64,000 bases of DNA from Natronomicrosphaera sp040876735 (GCA_040876735.1 JBBDPC010000127.1:9789-73788); one strand, 5' to 3'; counted from the first letter of the stretch, positions 36,592 to 45,833 are shown. The notes: generated by a model from the letters alone, not told the origin. Made by a program: numbers and translations.

Positions 36592-37554
36592 GTGCTCAAA
36601 CGGCTGGCGCAATGCAACTGGCAGACCCCGATCATCCCCCGGCGGTGGCTGCGCGGACTGTACCGCAAGGCGTTTCTGAAAGCCGGGCAATCCGACGGCT
36701 CCTTACCGTTTGAATGTGACTTCTTCGGCTTGCGTTACGCCGGCGACGCCTGCAACGTGATCGACTTCCATTGCTTTTTCTACGGCGCTTTTGAAAAAGG
36801 ACACCTCTTCTTCTGGCGCGACGTGGCCGGATCGCTTTTCGCCGGCCAGGGTGTCTATCTCGACATCGGCGCGAACGTCGGCCACCATGCGCTGTTCATG
36901 ACCCGCCACTGCTCGGCGGTGCACGCGTTCGAGCCGTACGCACCGGTGCGCGAGAAGATTCACGAAAAAATCAGGCTCAACCGGCTGTCGAACTTGTTCG
37001 TGCACGACGTCGGCGTCGGGGATGAAAACATCACGCTCCCCTTCCACGCCCCGGCCGGGGCCAACTTGGGGGTGGGGTCGTTCGTCGACGGACAGGCGGA
37101 CCGGGCCGAGGCTTCGCAAAGTCTTCAGGTGGTCAAGGGCGACGACTACTTCACCCGCGCCATCGGCGGCCATGTCCAGATGGTCAAAATCGACGTCGAG
37201 GGGTTTGAGAAAAACGCCTTGACCGGCTTTCGCGAAACGTTCGCGCGGGAACGGCCCGTGATGGTGGTCGAACTGACCACCGGGCTTACCTGCTCGTTCG
37301 ATTCGCAGGATGAAATCCTGGCGACGCTGCCTGAGGATTACTTGCTGTTCAGGTTTGATCTGCTGGACAAGCGTGGCAGGAAAGACAAGGCGAAGAGCCG
37401 GGCTTTCCGCCGGCAAGGCAGGTACCGGCTCGCCCCGTTCGACTTTGCCCGCGTCGGAAAACAGGCGGACATGATCGCCTTTCCGCGCGAACGGTTTGAA
37501 GCGTTCCGTACGCAGGATGCGTCCCCTCAGGGGCGCGGGGGCGGAACCTCTTAA
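36592..37554 (+). CDS. FkbM-family methyltransferase
   Basis: The 320-residue protein starts with GTG. It has the FkbM hallmark GVYLDIGANVGHHALF at about residue 90, and KIDVEGFEKNALTGF, where Asp and Glu contact substrate or cofactor in relatives. FkbM-type enzymes methylate sugars or small molecules and are frequent near polysaccharide and lipopolysaccharide genes. Its place just after lpxA makes a role in lipid A, core or glycan methylation plausible, though not shown. The gap to lpxA is only 42 bases, so it may be co-transcribed. Confidence 0.85.
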   Translation: MLKRLAQCNWQTPIIPRRWLRGLYRKAFLKAGQSDGSLPFECDFFGLRYAGDACNVIDFHCFFYGAFEKGHLFFWRDVAGSLFAGQGVYLDIGANVGHHALFMTRHCSAVHAFEPYAPVREKIHEKIRLNRLSNLFVHDVGVGDENITLPFHAPAGANLGVGSFVDGQADRAEASQSLQVVKGDDYFTRAIGGHVQMVKIDVEGFEKNALTGFRETFARERPVMVVELTTGLTCSFDSQDEILATLPEDYLLFRFDLLDKRGRKDKAKSRAFRRQGRYRLAPFDFARVGKQADMIAFPRERFEAFRTQDASPQGRGGGTS

Positions 37555-37655
37555 AGTTGCTTTTTTTAATTGCCTCGGTTCCGCGATCATCAATAATGGA
37601 TGAGGGACGTCCGGGGACTCTGATGAAAAGCACCTGCAACGGAAAGGAGCCTGTT

Positions 37656-38132
37656 ATGACGCGCTTGCTGATCGCTACGGTGGCCCTGCTCGGGCTGGTC
37701 GGTTGTCAAGGTACGACCGCGATGGAAGACCCCGGCCCGGACCGTCATCTGCTTTACCAAGCCCGGGAGATTCCGTGGCAGGACGGGCCCGCCTCGCTGC
37801 CGGCGGGGGCGGAGTTCGCGGTGCTTGAGGGCGATCCCGGCGAGCCCGGCCTGTTCACCATGCAGATCAAGGTGCCCGATGGCTACGTCATTCCGCCGCA
37901 CTGGCACCCGAACGTGGAGCGCGTGACCGTCCTCGACGGCACGTTCCACCTCGGCCATGGCGGCGAGGTCGACCCCGACGCCACTGAACGGCTGGACATG
38001 GGCAGCTATACGGCGATGCCGCCGGGCATGCGCCACTTCGCCATCGCCGAGGGCGAGACGGTGATCCAGCTCACCAGCATCGGCCCGTGGGTGATTCACT
38101 ACATCAACCCCGCCGACGACCCCCGGCAGTGA
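37656..38132 (+). CDS. Cupin-domain lipoprotein
   Basis: The 158-residue protein begins MTRLLIATVALLGLVGCQGT, a lipoprotein signal with lipobox LVGC. The rest is a single cupin barrel with HWHPNVERVTVLDGTFHLGH, matching the metal-binding cupin motif (HxH, Glu, and a later His in MRHFAIAEGE). Small lipid-anchored cupins are common in planctomycetes but have no fixed role. ATG 37656 is supported by the AAAGGAG ribosome site. Two in-frame upstream ATGs would add an unlikely N-terminus. Confidence 0.85.
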   Translation: MTRLLIATVALLGLVGCQGTTAMEDPGPDRHLLYQAREIPWQDGPASLPAGAEFAVLEGDPGEPGLFTMQIKVPDGYVIPPHWHPNVERVTVLDGTFHLGHGGEVDPDATERLDMGSYTAMPPGMRHFAIAEGETVIQLTSIGPWVIHYINPADDPRQ

Positions 38133-38201
38133 TGGCAACCGTGGCCGCCGGGGTGACATCGCGGGCGGATTTCGCTGCACCGGTTGGCCGGCGTCAGCCG
38201 A

Positions 38202-38207
38202 TACAAT
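38202..38207 (+). promoter_or_regulatory. Candidate -10 box of murC with dyad
   Basis: TACAAT at 38202-38207 lies inside the dyad CCGATACAATCGG and ends seven bases before the second ATG of murC (38215), so the transcript could be leaderless. The -35 region is not clear. Confidence 0.35.
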
Positions 38208-38211
38208 CGGC

Positions 38212-39687
38212 ATGATGGCAACCCCACGCCCCACGCAATCTCCGGCCCCCCCGACGACGACGCCCAACGGCGCGGCCGCCACCGAACTGGCGCGCCACCT
38301 CGCCGGCCGGCACGTTCACTTCGTCGGCATCGGCGGCTGCGGCATGTCAGGCCTTGCCCGCATGACCCGCCAGCATGGGGCCATCTGCACCGGCTCGGAT
38401 CTTGCCGGCAGCAGCGTGACCGAGGGGCTCGCCGCGGACGGGGTCGACGTCGCCCTGCATCAGACCGCCGACAGCGTGCCCGCGGCCTGCGAACTGCTGG
38501 TCGCCTCCGCCGCCATCAAGCCCGACCATCCCGAACTGGTCGAAGCCCGCCGCCGCAACATCCCGATCATCAAGTACGCCCGCATGCTCGGCGAACTGAT
38601 GCGCCAGCGCTGCGGCGTCGCCGTGGCCGGCACGCATGGCAAGAGCACGACCACCAGTATGCTCAGCCACATCCTGCTCCAGGCCGGGCTGGACCCGTCG
38701 TTCATCGTCGGGGCCAACTGCACCCAGATCGGCGGCGGCGCCCGCACCGGCAAGGCGGGGCCTGACGGCGCGCTGATTGCCGAGGCGTGCGAGTATGACC
38801 GCTCGTTTCACAACCTGCATCCGACGCATGCAGTGATCCTCAACGTTGAAGCCGACCACTTGGACATGTATGCGTCGCTGGACGAGATCGTCGAGGCGTT
38901 TGCGGTGTTCGCGCAGCGCGTACCCGCCGAGGGTTCGCTGCTGATCAACCACGAGATGGGGCCCCGGCTGACCATCACCGCCGGCCTCGACTGCAAAGTC
39001 GAAACGCTCGGCTTCGCCTACCAAGCGGACTGGCGCGTCGGCATGAAGGCCGGCGAAGTGCGCCTGCATCACAAGGGCGATCCGGTCGCCGAGTGGCACA
39101 GCCCGATGCCCGGCGAGCACATGGCCTACAACGCCGCCGCCGCCGCCATCACCGCCCACCGCCTCGGCGCACCGTGGGACGCGATCACCCGGGCCATCGA
39201 AAGCTTCCAAGGCCTCGACCGCCGCATGCAGGCGATCGGCACACGGCCGCCGGGCGACGGCCCGTTGAGCGAACGCGTCCTCGTCATCGACGACTACGGC
39301 CACCACCCCACCGAAGTCGACACCACCCTCCGCGCCCTCCGCCAGCACTACCAGCCCCAACGCCTGATCTGCGTCTTCCAGCCGCACCAGCACAGCCGAA
39401 CGCGCTTCCTTATGCAACAGTTCGCCGTCAGCTTTTCTGAGGCGGACATCGTCATCGTCCCGCACATCTACTTCGTCCGCGATAGCGAGCAGGAACGCCA
39501 CGCCGTCACCGCCGGCGACCTCGTCGACCGCCTGCGACAGAAAAAGGTGAACGCGATGCACCTCTACCCCTTCGAAGCCATCGTCGACCAACTCCAGACC
39601 ATCACCCGCCCGGGCGACCTGGTCGTCACCATGGGAGCCGGCGATGTCTGGAAAATCGCCCACCAGTTCCTCAACGCCACCCCCTGA
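38212..39687 (+). CDS. murC: UDP-N-acetylmuramate-L-alanine ligase MurC
   Basis: The 491-residue protein has the N-terminal MurC Rossmann domain (HFVGIGGCGMSGLARM), the ATP-binding motif VAGTHGKSTTTSML, the central motif EACEYDRSFHNLHPTHAVIL and the C-terminal motif VIDDYGHHPTEV. It adds the first amino acid to UDP-MurNAc in peptidoglycan synthesis. Peptidoglycan was long doubted in planctomycetes, and an intact murC agrees with its presence. The start could be either of two tandem ATGs (38212, 38215). It is not in a mur/dcw cluster, but stands next to the lipid A genes. Confidence 0.96.
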   Translation: MMATPRPTQSPAPPTTTPNGAAATELARHLAGRHVHFVGIGGCGMSGLARMTRQHGAICTGSDLAGSSVTEGLAADGVDVALHQTADSVPAACELLVASAAIKPDHPELVEARRRNIPIIKYARMLGELMRQRCGVAVAGTHGKSTTTSMLSHILLQAGLDPSFIVGANCTQIGGGARTGKAGPDGALIAEACEYDRSFHNLHPTHAVILNVEADHLDMYASLDEIVEAFAVFAQRVPAEGSLLINHEMGPRLTITAGLDCKVETLGFAYQADWRVGMKAGEVRLHHKGDPVAEWHSPMPGEHMAYNAAAAAITAHRLGAPWDAITRAIESFQGLDRRMQAIGTRPPGDGPLSERVLVIDDYGHHPTEVDTTLRALRQHYQPQRLICVFQPHQHSRTRFLMQQFAVSFSEADIVIVPHIYFVRDSEQERHAVTAGDLVDRLRQKKVNAMHLYPFEAIVDQLQTITRPGDLVVTMGAGDVWKIAHQFLNATP

Positions 39688-39713
39688 GGCCGAGCGGCTT
39701 CAGCCGCACAGCC
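39686..39713 (+). repeat. 28-nt GC-rich intergenic hairpin, copy 2
   Basis: The sequence begins GAGGCCGAGCGGCTTCAGCC and ends GCACAGCC. GCGGCT pairs with AGCCGC. Its first two bases overlap the murC stop codon. Confidence 0.7.
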
Positions 39714-39805
39714 CCCACCACATCGACAGACCCGTTAGAATCGTTCACCATCCCGCGCTCGGTCCGCGAGGGTGTTACCGTTCCCCCCTGCACACGAGGC
39801 GAAGC

Positions 39806-40651
39806 ATGCTTCGACTATCCACCTCCAGTTGGTCGCTCGACGCCACCCTTGGCAGCCCCCGCTATGCCGACGCCCCCACCGGCGACAGCCTGGTGAACAA
39901 AGCGGACAACTCCGCTGCCGAGTTCGCCCTCGCCCTGCTCGACCTGCCCGCCCGGTTGGCCGAGCATGGCATCACCACGCTCGAACTCTGCCACTTCCAC
40001 CTTCCCGCCCGCGACGGTGGCTACCTGGACAAGCTCCGCAGCGCCCTCGACGCCGCCGGCGTCGAACTGTTCAGCATCCTCATCGACAGCGGCGACATCA
40101 CGCAGGACGACGGTGTGGCCCGCGAGGCCGACGTCCGCTTCATCCGCCGCTGGCTGGACGTGGCGAGTCAGCTCGGCGCGACCCACGCACGCGTCGACGC
40201 CGGCCGCAATGAACCGACCGACGAGATCATCGCCCGCAGCGCCGACCATTTGGCCGCACTGGCGGACTACGCCGCGTCAATCCATGTGCGCGTCATCACG
40301 GAGAACTGGCACGAGACCAGCCGGCAAGCGGAGCCACTGCTGGAGATCCTGCGCCGCTGCAGCGACCGCGTGGGGCTGTGCGTCGATTTCGGCAATGCGG
40401 AGTTGAGCCATGCGGACAAGTACGCCACGCTCAATGCACTGCTGCCTCATGCCACGTCGATTCATGCCAAACCGCGCGTCGACGACGCCGGCCGCATCGA
40501 CCGCGACGAGCTGTTGCAGTGCATGAACATGGCCGTCGCTGCCGGCTTTGCGGGGCCGGTGTCGCTGATCAACTCCAATCGCGATAACGAGTGGGCGGGG
40601 CTCGACGAATTGCGCGATGCGCTGATGGCCTACATCAGTCAAAGCGCGTGA
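39806..40651 (+). CDS. Sugar phosphate isomerase/epimerase-like TIM barrel protein
   Basis: The 281-residue protein (MLRLSTSSWSLDATLGSPRY) fits the AP-endonuclease-2/xylose-isomerase-like TIM barrel. Candidate metal residues are in ITENWHETS (Glu, His), LCVDFGNAEL (Asp) and SIHAKPRVDD (His). Members isomerise or epimerise sugars such as hydroxypyruvate, inosose or tagatose derivatives. The reaction cannot be assigned. A GAGG sequence precedes the ATG. It stands alone between murC and the convergent response regulator. Confidence 0.85.
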   Translation: MLRLSTSSWSLDATLGSPRYADAPTGDSLVNKADNSAAEFALALLDLPARLAEHGITTLELCHFHLPARDGGYLDKLRSALDAAGVELFSILIDSGDITQDDGVAREADVRFIRRWLDVASQLGATHARVDAGRNEPTDEIIARSADHLAALADYAASIHVRVITENWHETSRQAEPLLEILRRCSDRVGLCVDFGNAELSHADKYATLNALLPHATSIHAKPRVDDAGRIDRDELLQCMNMAVAAGFAGPVSLINSNRDNEWAGLDELRDALMAYISQSA

Positions 40652-40660
40652 ACCGGCATT

Positions 40661-40688
40661 GAGGCCGTATGACTTCTGTCGCACTGCC
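40661..40688 (+). repeat. 28-nt GC-rich intergenic hairpin, copy 3 (degenerate)
   Basis: The sequence begins GAGGCCGTATGACTTCTGTC and ends GCACTGCC. It keeps the outline of the family with several mismatches in the stem. It lies in the 52-base gap between two converging genes. Confidence 0.55.
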
Positions 40689-40703
40689 GGAGCACCCCGC
40701 CGT

Positions 40704-42176
40704 TCACGCCGGCTCGTCAAGCCGGTGGTGGCGGATCTTCTTGTAAAGCGTTGTGCGGTTGATGTTGAGCTGCCGGGCGGTTTCCTGGCGGTTCCAGCCA
40801 TTGGCTTCCAGGGCCGCAAGCAGGATCTGCCGCTCGGGCGCTTCCATGGCATGGGCCAACGGCGTGGGCGTCCAGCCGGCTTGGAGGGCGGGAATCTGGA
40901 TGTAGCCCGCGGCGCGTTCGGCGTGGCCGTTGGTGTGACCGTTGCGGTCCGGCAACAGAGAGCCGTGCACGATCGACTCGGGCAGATCGCTCACGCCGAT
41001 CACCGGCGACCGGCTCAACACCACCGCGCGCTCGATCGCGTTCTCTAGTTCGCGCACGTTGCCTGGCCAGGCGTAGGCCCGCAACGCCTCCATCGCCTCG
41101 CTCGACAGCCGACGTTCCTTGCCCATCTCCCGGCAGAACCGGCCGAGGAAATGCTCGGCGAGCAAGGCAATGTCCCCCATCCGCTCGCGCAGCGAAGGCA
41201 TGCGGATGCTCACTACGTTGATGCGATAGTACAGGTCCTCACGGAACATGCCCCGCTGGACCAGATCTTCCAGCGATTCGTTCGTCGCCAGGATGAATCG
41301 CACGTCTACCCGTCGCGTCTGCGTTGAACCGACCGGCTCAAACGCCTTCTCCTGCAACACGCGCAGCAGCTTGAGCTGCAACGCAGGCGTCGCCGAGTTG
41401 ATCTCATCGATGAACAGCGTGCCTCCGTCAGCCGCGAGGCACTTGCCCGGCTTGTCGCTGTCGGCCCCGGTGAACGCCCCTTTCACATGGCCGAACAGTT
41501 CGCTTTCGAGCAGGGTCTCGGGAATCGCACCGCACGAAAAACTCACGAAGGGCCCGCCTCCACGCCCACTGTCCGCCGACGTCCCGCGTGGGCTCAACGC
41601 ATGCACCGCCTTGGCCACCATCGTCTTACCCGTGCCCGAGTTGCCGGTGATCAGCACGGTCGTCTTCGTCGGCGCGACCGCTTCGATCAGGTCGTACACC
41701 TTCTGCATCCGGTAGTCGGCGCCGACAAGGTTCGCCAGTCCGAACCGCTCGCTGAGCGTGCTGCGCAGCGTCTGGTTCTCCGCCACCAGCACGTGCTGCT
41801 TCTCCGCCCGGCTCACCGCCAACCGCAGTTCGTCGTCCACGATCGGTTTGGTGAGGTAGTCGGCCGCGCCAAGCTTGATCGCCTCCACCGCCGACTCGAT
41901 CTTGCCGAAGTCGGTGATCGCAATGGGCACGACGCCGGGGTGCTTTTCCCGCAACGTGCGCAGCGCGGTCATGCCGTCGCTGCCAGGCATGTCCAGATCG
42001 AGCACGACAATTCCCACGCCGCCTGCATGCTCGGCCGGCTCGCCCAACAGCGCAAACGCCTCGCGCGGATCGTGCGCGGTGACAAGGTCATAGCCCTGCT
42101 CGCGCAGAAAGTCGGCCAGCGACTCGGCGACGATCGGGTCGTCGTCAACGATCAGAATACGGGTTGACTCGGCCAT
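40704..42176 (-). CDS. Sigma-54-dependent response regulator (NtrC family)
   Basis: The 490-residue protein has a receiver domain at residues 5-125 with the phosphoacceptor in VVLDLDMPGSDG and the conserved Lys in YLTKP. A sigma-54 AAA+ domain follows (Walker A TGNSGTGKTMVAK, GAFTGAD loop that contacts sigma-54, ATNESLEDLV), then a Fis-type DNA-binding domain at the C-terminus (NRQETARQLNINRTTLYKKI). It would activate sigma-54 promoters when phosphorylated. No histidine kinase is adjacent. The start at 42176 fits the receiver domain; the frame upstream to 42350 is probably not translated. Confidence 0.94.
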   Translation of the reverse strand: MAESTRILIVDDDPIVAESLADFLREQGYDLVTAHDPREAFALLGEPAEHAGGVGIVVLDLDMPGSDGMTALRTLREKHPGVVPIAITDFGKIESAVEAIKLGAADYLTKPIVDDELRLAVSRAEKQHVLVAENQTLRSTLSERFGLANLVGADYRMQKVYDLIEAVAPTKTTVLITGNSGTGKTMVAKAVHALSPRGTSADSGRGGGPFVSFSCGAIPETLLESELFGHVKGAFTGADSDKPGKCLAADGGTLFIDEINSATPALQLKLLRVLQEKAFEPVGSTQTRRVDVRFILATNESLEDLVQRGMFREDLYYRINVVSIRMPSLRERMGDIALLAEHFLGRFCREMGKERRLSSEAMEALRAYAWPGNVRELENAIERAVVLSRSPVIGVSDLPESIVHGSLLPDRNGHTNGHAERAAGYIQIPALQAGWTPTPLAHAMEAPERQILLAALEANGWNRQETARQLNINRTTLYKKIRHHRLDEPA

Positions 42177-42329
42177 ACATCCCCACTGCCACGGCGGGCA
42201 CGATTCTCGGGCCGGTGTGGCGACGGCACAACATCCTTCTCCTTTTATCGACCAGCCGAGCGATGCGATTGAGAAACATCGGGCGATCGCGCGAATGCAG
42301 CGATGCGGCCGGGCAACAGGCCGATAAGA

Positions 42330-42348
42330 AGTGCCGTGGGAAAGACCC
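42330..42348 (+). other. Short perfect hairpin in the gap between two genes
   Basis: CCGTGGGAAAGACCCACGG has a seven-pair stem with an AAAGA loop. It lies upstream of the response regulator and could be the 3' end of the GNAT-like gene or a leader structure. A downstream GGTTCGAATCC gives it a tRNA look, but no complete tRNA can be built. Confidence 0.4.
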
Positions 42349-42394
42349 ACGGTTCGAATCCGGGGACTTCGGGGTAGTGCAATGTGATGAAAGG

Positions 42395-42784
42395 CTAGGC
42401 GGCACGGTGGCGAGCGAAGCGTGCAAACCAGTTATTGTCGGTCGACAGCGGGTCGCTCTCCGAAGGAAGCGTCCCGTGGATACGGATGCGGCAGGTGCGG
42501 ATGCCCGCCGCGTGCAGTTTCACCAGCGCCTTGTCGATCAGTTGACGCACCAAGGCCGGCTCGGCGTCGAAGATGACTTCCAACGCCACGCCGCCGCCTT
42601 CGCTCCTGACGCACAGCACCGCCCCGGGCATCACGCCCCCTGCCTCGCCTCCGCCTTCGGCCATAGCGAGCAGGCTCAGGTTGTGCAACACCGCCGCGCG
42701 GTCGACTGTCGCCCCCGCCTTGCCGACAGCGCTCACCACCGCCTCAACATCATCGAGGCGCATCTCGCGTATGGTCACGGCCAT
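42395..42784 (-). CDS. Small GNAT-like protein
   Basis: The 129-residue protein begins MAVTIREMRLDDVEAVVSAV, typical of the start of GNAT acetyltransferases, and has an internal helix QLIDKALVKLHAAGIRTCRI resembling the GNAT C-terminal part. The usual acetyl-CoA pyrophosphate loop (R/QxxGxG/A) is not evident, and the protein is shorter than normal GNATs (about 150). It may be a degenerate or regulatory GNAT fold. Codon use is normal, so it is likely expressed. It lies between ileS and the response regulator on the same strand. Confidence 0.6.
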   Translation of the reverse strand: MAVTIREMRLDDVEAVVSAVGKAGATVDRAAVLHNLSLLAMAEGGGEAGGVMPGAVLCVRSEGGGVALEVIFDAEPALVRQLIDKALVKLHAAGIRTCRIRIHGTLPSESDPLSTDNNWFARFARHRAA

Positions 42785-42845
42785 GCGGTCCTTCTCCTAT
42801 GAGAAGCATCATCGGCCGATGCCCGACCCGACTTTTGCATCCCAA

Positions 42846-42873
42846 GGCAGTGCGACTCAAGTCGCACGGCCTC
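42846..42873 (-). repeat. 28-nt GC-rich intergenic hairpin, copy 4
   Basis: On the minus strand it reads GAGGCCGTGCGACTTGAGTC then GCACTGCC, with a perfect GTGCGACT/AGTCGCAC stem. It lies seven bases after the ileS stop codon, in the same orientation relative to the gene as the other copies. Confidence 0.7.
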
Positions 42874-42879
42874 CGCCGA

Positions 42880-45783
42880 TCATGTCACCCCCACCGCCTC
42901 GGCGTCGCGGTCGGTAAGCTGGCCGCCGTCGCTGCGCCGCTTCACCGTGCCGTCACGCTTCCACGACCGCTCGCAGCGCGGCTCCTGGCGCAGGTCGAGC
43001 ACTGCCACCGCTTCGCCCTGCTCGCGCAGCTCCACTCGGCTGATGCCGCACAGGTCCGCAAGGTCCACCGGGTTGAACAGCTTAGCGAATGATTGCGATT
43101 CCTCGCTGACGTTGAGCGCCAGGCCCATGTCCAGCGGGTTCTCAACGCCCAGCTTCTGCCGGGCGTTCTCGATCGCACGCAGCCATGTGTCGCGGGCCTC
43201 GATCACCTTCGGCCAGTCCTTGTCCACCTTCACCGGCTTCGGCTCGGGCAGCTTGTGCAGATGCACGCTCTCGGCGGCGTCGCCATGCAACGCCTGCCAC
43301 GCCTCGTCGGCGGTGTGCGGCATCAGCGGCGCGAGCAGGCGGATCATCGCGTCGGCGATCTCGTGGATCGCGGTCTGCGTGCGACGCCGGCGTGGGGCGT
43401 CCGGCTTGTCGCAGTACAGCCGATCCTTCACCGCCGTCAGGTAGACCGCGCTGAGCGTGTCGTTGCAGAAGTTGAACAGCCGCTCGTGCACTCGACGGAA
43501 CTGATAGCCTTCGTAGCTGTCGCGCGCGGCAGTCACCAGCCGGGCGAGCTCTTCGAGCATCCACGCGTCCACGCTGGTCGCGTCGGCGTCGGTGAGCTTG
43601 CGGCGATCCTTTTTCGGATCAAAGTCGCTGAGGTTCGAGAGCAGGAAGCGGATCGTGTTGCGCACCTTGCGATACTCTTCGCCGGCGATCTTGAAAAACG
43701 ACTCGTCCACCTTGATGTCGTTGTCCGTGTTCAGCGAACTGACCCACCATCGGCAGACGTCGGCGCCGTAGGTCTTCAGCAGTTCTTCCACCTCCAGCGT
43801 GTTGCCCAGGCTCTTGCTCATCTTCTTGCCGGCCTTGTCCACCATGAACCCGTGGGTGAGCACGGTGCGGAACGGCGAGTGCCCGGTGACGCCCAGCGAC
43901 GGCAGCAGCGAACTCTGGAACCAGCCGCGGTGTTGATCGGAGCCTTCGAGGTAAAGGTCCGCGGGGTAGCCAAGCCGACGCTGACGGAGCACGGCGTGCC
44001 ACGATGTGCCGGACTCGAACCAGACGTCGAAGATGTCGTCGCCCTTGGTCAGTTTCGCAAGACTGGAGGGATCGCTTAAGTGACCCGTCCGGGTCCAGTC
44101 GGGTGCATCGAGGTCTGTCGCAGGGTTGTAGTGCTGCAGCAGTTCGGTGGCGTCAGCCTGGAACCAGATGTCCGAACCCTTTTCGCGGATGACCTGGGCC
44201 ACGGCACGCACGCTCGCGGCGGTCAGCAGCACCTTGCCATCCTCGTTGTAGAACGCGGGGATAGGCAAGCCCCAGGCGCGCTGGCGGGAGAGGCACCAGT
44301 CGGGCCGGCTTTCGAGCATGCCGCGCATCCGGTTGCGCCCCCACGCGGGCAGGAACTCCACTTCGCTGCCGGTCACGTCCAGCGCCCGTTGCCGCAGCGA
44401 CTTCTCCGCGTCGCGATGCGCTTCGCCGGTCTTGTCCGGCAGCTCGAACGCCTTGTCCACGCTGACGAACCATTGCTCGGTCGCCCGGAAAATCACCGGC
44501 GTCTTGCCGCGCCAGTCGTGCGGGTAGCTGTGCGTGAAAACCTGGTCGTGGAACAGGTGCCCGCTTTCCCGCAGGTGCTCGACGACCCGGTCGTTGGCCT
44601 CCCACACCCGCTCGCCGCGCAGCCAGTCGGGGGCGGTGTCGTCGAATGTGCCATCGGGCAGCACGGGGCAGTAGATCGGCAGCTTTTCGCGCAGGCCGGT
44701 CTGGTAATCTTCCACGCCGTGGCCCGGTGCGGTGTGAACCAGGCCCGTGCCATCTTCGAGCGTGACGTAGTCCGCGCCGACCACGCGGCGGACGTGTTCG
44801 TTGTTGACGAACGGGTGCTTGTACTCCAGCCCCAGCATCTGTTCGCCGGTGAAGGTGGCAATGGGTTCGTCCACGTTTTCCGCGCCGACGACCTGACCGA
44901 GCACCTTCCCGGCAAGCTGCGTGGCGACGACGACGCTGGTGAGCTTGCCGTTGAAGGTGATGTTGTACAGGCCGTACTCGAAGCGTTCGTTGACGGCGAC
45001 GGCAAGGTTGGCCGGCAGCGTCCAGGGCGTGGTGGTCCAGATCATCAGGTGGATGCGGTCGGCCGGCAGCACGTCGGTGGGCATGGGCAGGCGGTTGTCC
45101 TGCCAACTGTCGTGGTCGGCCTCGAAGAGCACGAAGACGCTGGTGTCCTGACGGTCTTCATACTCCAGTTCCGCCTCGGCCAGGGCGGTCTGGTTGTCGA
45201 TCGACCAGTGCACGGGCTTGAGGCCGCGATAGACCACGCCCCGGCTGACCATGTCGGCGAAGGCGTCGAGCACGCCCGCCTCGTAGGCCGGGGTCATGGT
45301 GAGGTAAGGCTTGTCGTAGTCGGCGAGCGTGAGCAGCCGCTGCATCTGCTTCGCCTGGAGCTTGACGAACTTCTCCGCGTACTGCTTGCAGCGCTGGCGG
45401 ATCTGCATCGGCGCCATCTCGCGGGCCTTGTCGCCGAGGTCCTGGACGACCTTGTGCTCGATCGGCAGGCCGTGGCAGTCCCAGCCGGGGATGTAGGGCG
45501 TGTCGAAGCCGGCCATCGTTCGGCTGCGGACGACGAAGTCCTTCATCACCTTGTTCAGCAGGTGGCCGAGGTGGATCGACCCGTTGGCGTAAGGCGGACC
45601 GTCGTGGAAGACGAACCGGCCCAGCGGGTGCGGCTTGTCGCGGAGGGCCTGGTACAGCCGTGCCTTCTCCCACCGCTTGATGGAGGCCGGCTCGTTCTGG
45701 ACGAGGTTGGCTTTCATCCCGAAGCCGGTCCTGGGCAGGTTCAGCGTCTTCTTGTACGAGCGTTGGTCGGCTTGCTGGCTCAT
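42880..45783 (-). CDS. ileS: Isoleucyl-tRNA synthetase IleS
   Basis: The 967-residue protein has the class I signature GPPYANGSIHLGH (HIGH) at about residue 63, the editing domain (WTTTPWTLPANLAVAV, GLVHTAPGHGVEDY) and the KMSKS motif (GKKMSKSLGN). The C-terminal zinc site of bacterial IleRS is eroded: one cysteine remains in CERSWKR, and the later CxxC is replaced by TDRD. It charges tRNA-Ile. The start MSQQADQRSYKKTLNLP agrees with the leader layout; the ATG lies 50 bases after the terminator of an attenuator. Confidence 0.96.
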   Translation of the reverse strand: MSQQADQRSYKKTLNLPRTGFGMKANLVQNEPASIKRWEKARLYQALRDKPHPLGRFVFHDGPPYANGSIHLGHLLNKVMKDFVVRSRTMAGFDTPYIPGWDCHGLPIEHKVVQDLGDKAREMAPMQIRQRCKQYAEKFVKLQAKQMQRLLTLADYDKPYLTMTPAYEAGVLDAFADMVSRGVVYRGLKPVHWSIDNQTALAEAELEYEDRQDTSVFVLFEADHDSWQDNRLPMPTDVLPADRIHLMIWTTTPWTLPANLAVAVNERFEYGLYNITFNGKLTSVVVATQLAGKVLGQVVGAENVDEPIATFTGEQMLGLEYKHPFVNNEHVRRVVGADYVTLEDGTGLVHTAPGHGVEDYQTGLREKLPIYCPVLPDGTFDDTAPDWLRGERVWEANDRVVEHLRESGHLFHDQVFTHSYPHDWRGKTPVIFRATEQWFVSVDKAFELPDKTGEAHRDAEKSLRQRALDVTGSEVEFLPAWGRNRMRGMLESRPDWCLSRQRAWGLPIPAFYNEDGKVLLTAASVRAVAQVIREKGSDIWFQADATELLQHYNPATDLDAPDWTRTGHLSDPSSLAKLTKGDDIFDVWFESGTSWHAVLRQRRLGYPADLYLEGSDQHRGWFQSSLLPSLGVTGHSPFRTVLTHGFMVDKAGKKMSKSLGNTLEVEELLKTYGADVCRWWVSSLNTDNDIKVDESFFKIAGEEYRKVRNTIRFLLSNLSDFDPKKDRRKLTDADATSVDAWMLEELARLVTAARDSYEGYQFRRVHERLFNFCNDTLSAVYLTAVKDRLYCDKPDAPRRRRTQTAIHEIADAMIRLLAPLMPHTADEAWQALHGDAAESVHLHKLPEPKPVKVDKDWPKVIEARDTWLRAIENARQKLGVENPLDMGLALNVSEESQSFAKLFNPVDLADLCGISRVELREQGEAVAVLDLRQEPRCERSWKRDGTVKRRSDGGQLTDRDAEAVGVT

Positions 45784-45833
45784 GGCGTTTTCTGGTTGCA
45801 GGTGGCGGTGTGCGGGCGTCAGGCGACGACCGT

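Noticed and set aside
42292..42380. Possible tRNA because of GGTTCGAATCC near 42348
   Set aside because: The T-arm is imperfect and no matching acceptor, D-arm or anticodon arm can be built upstream. A simple hairpin explains the sequence.
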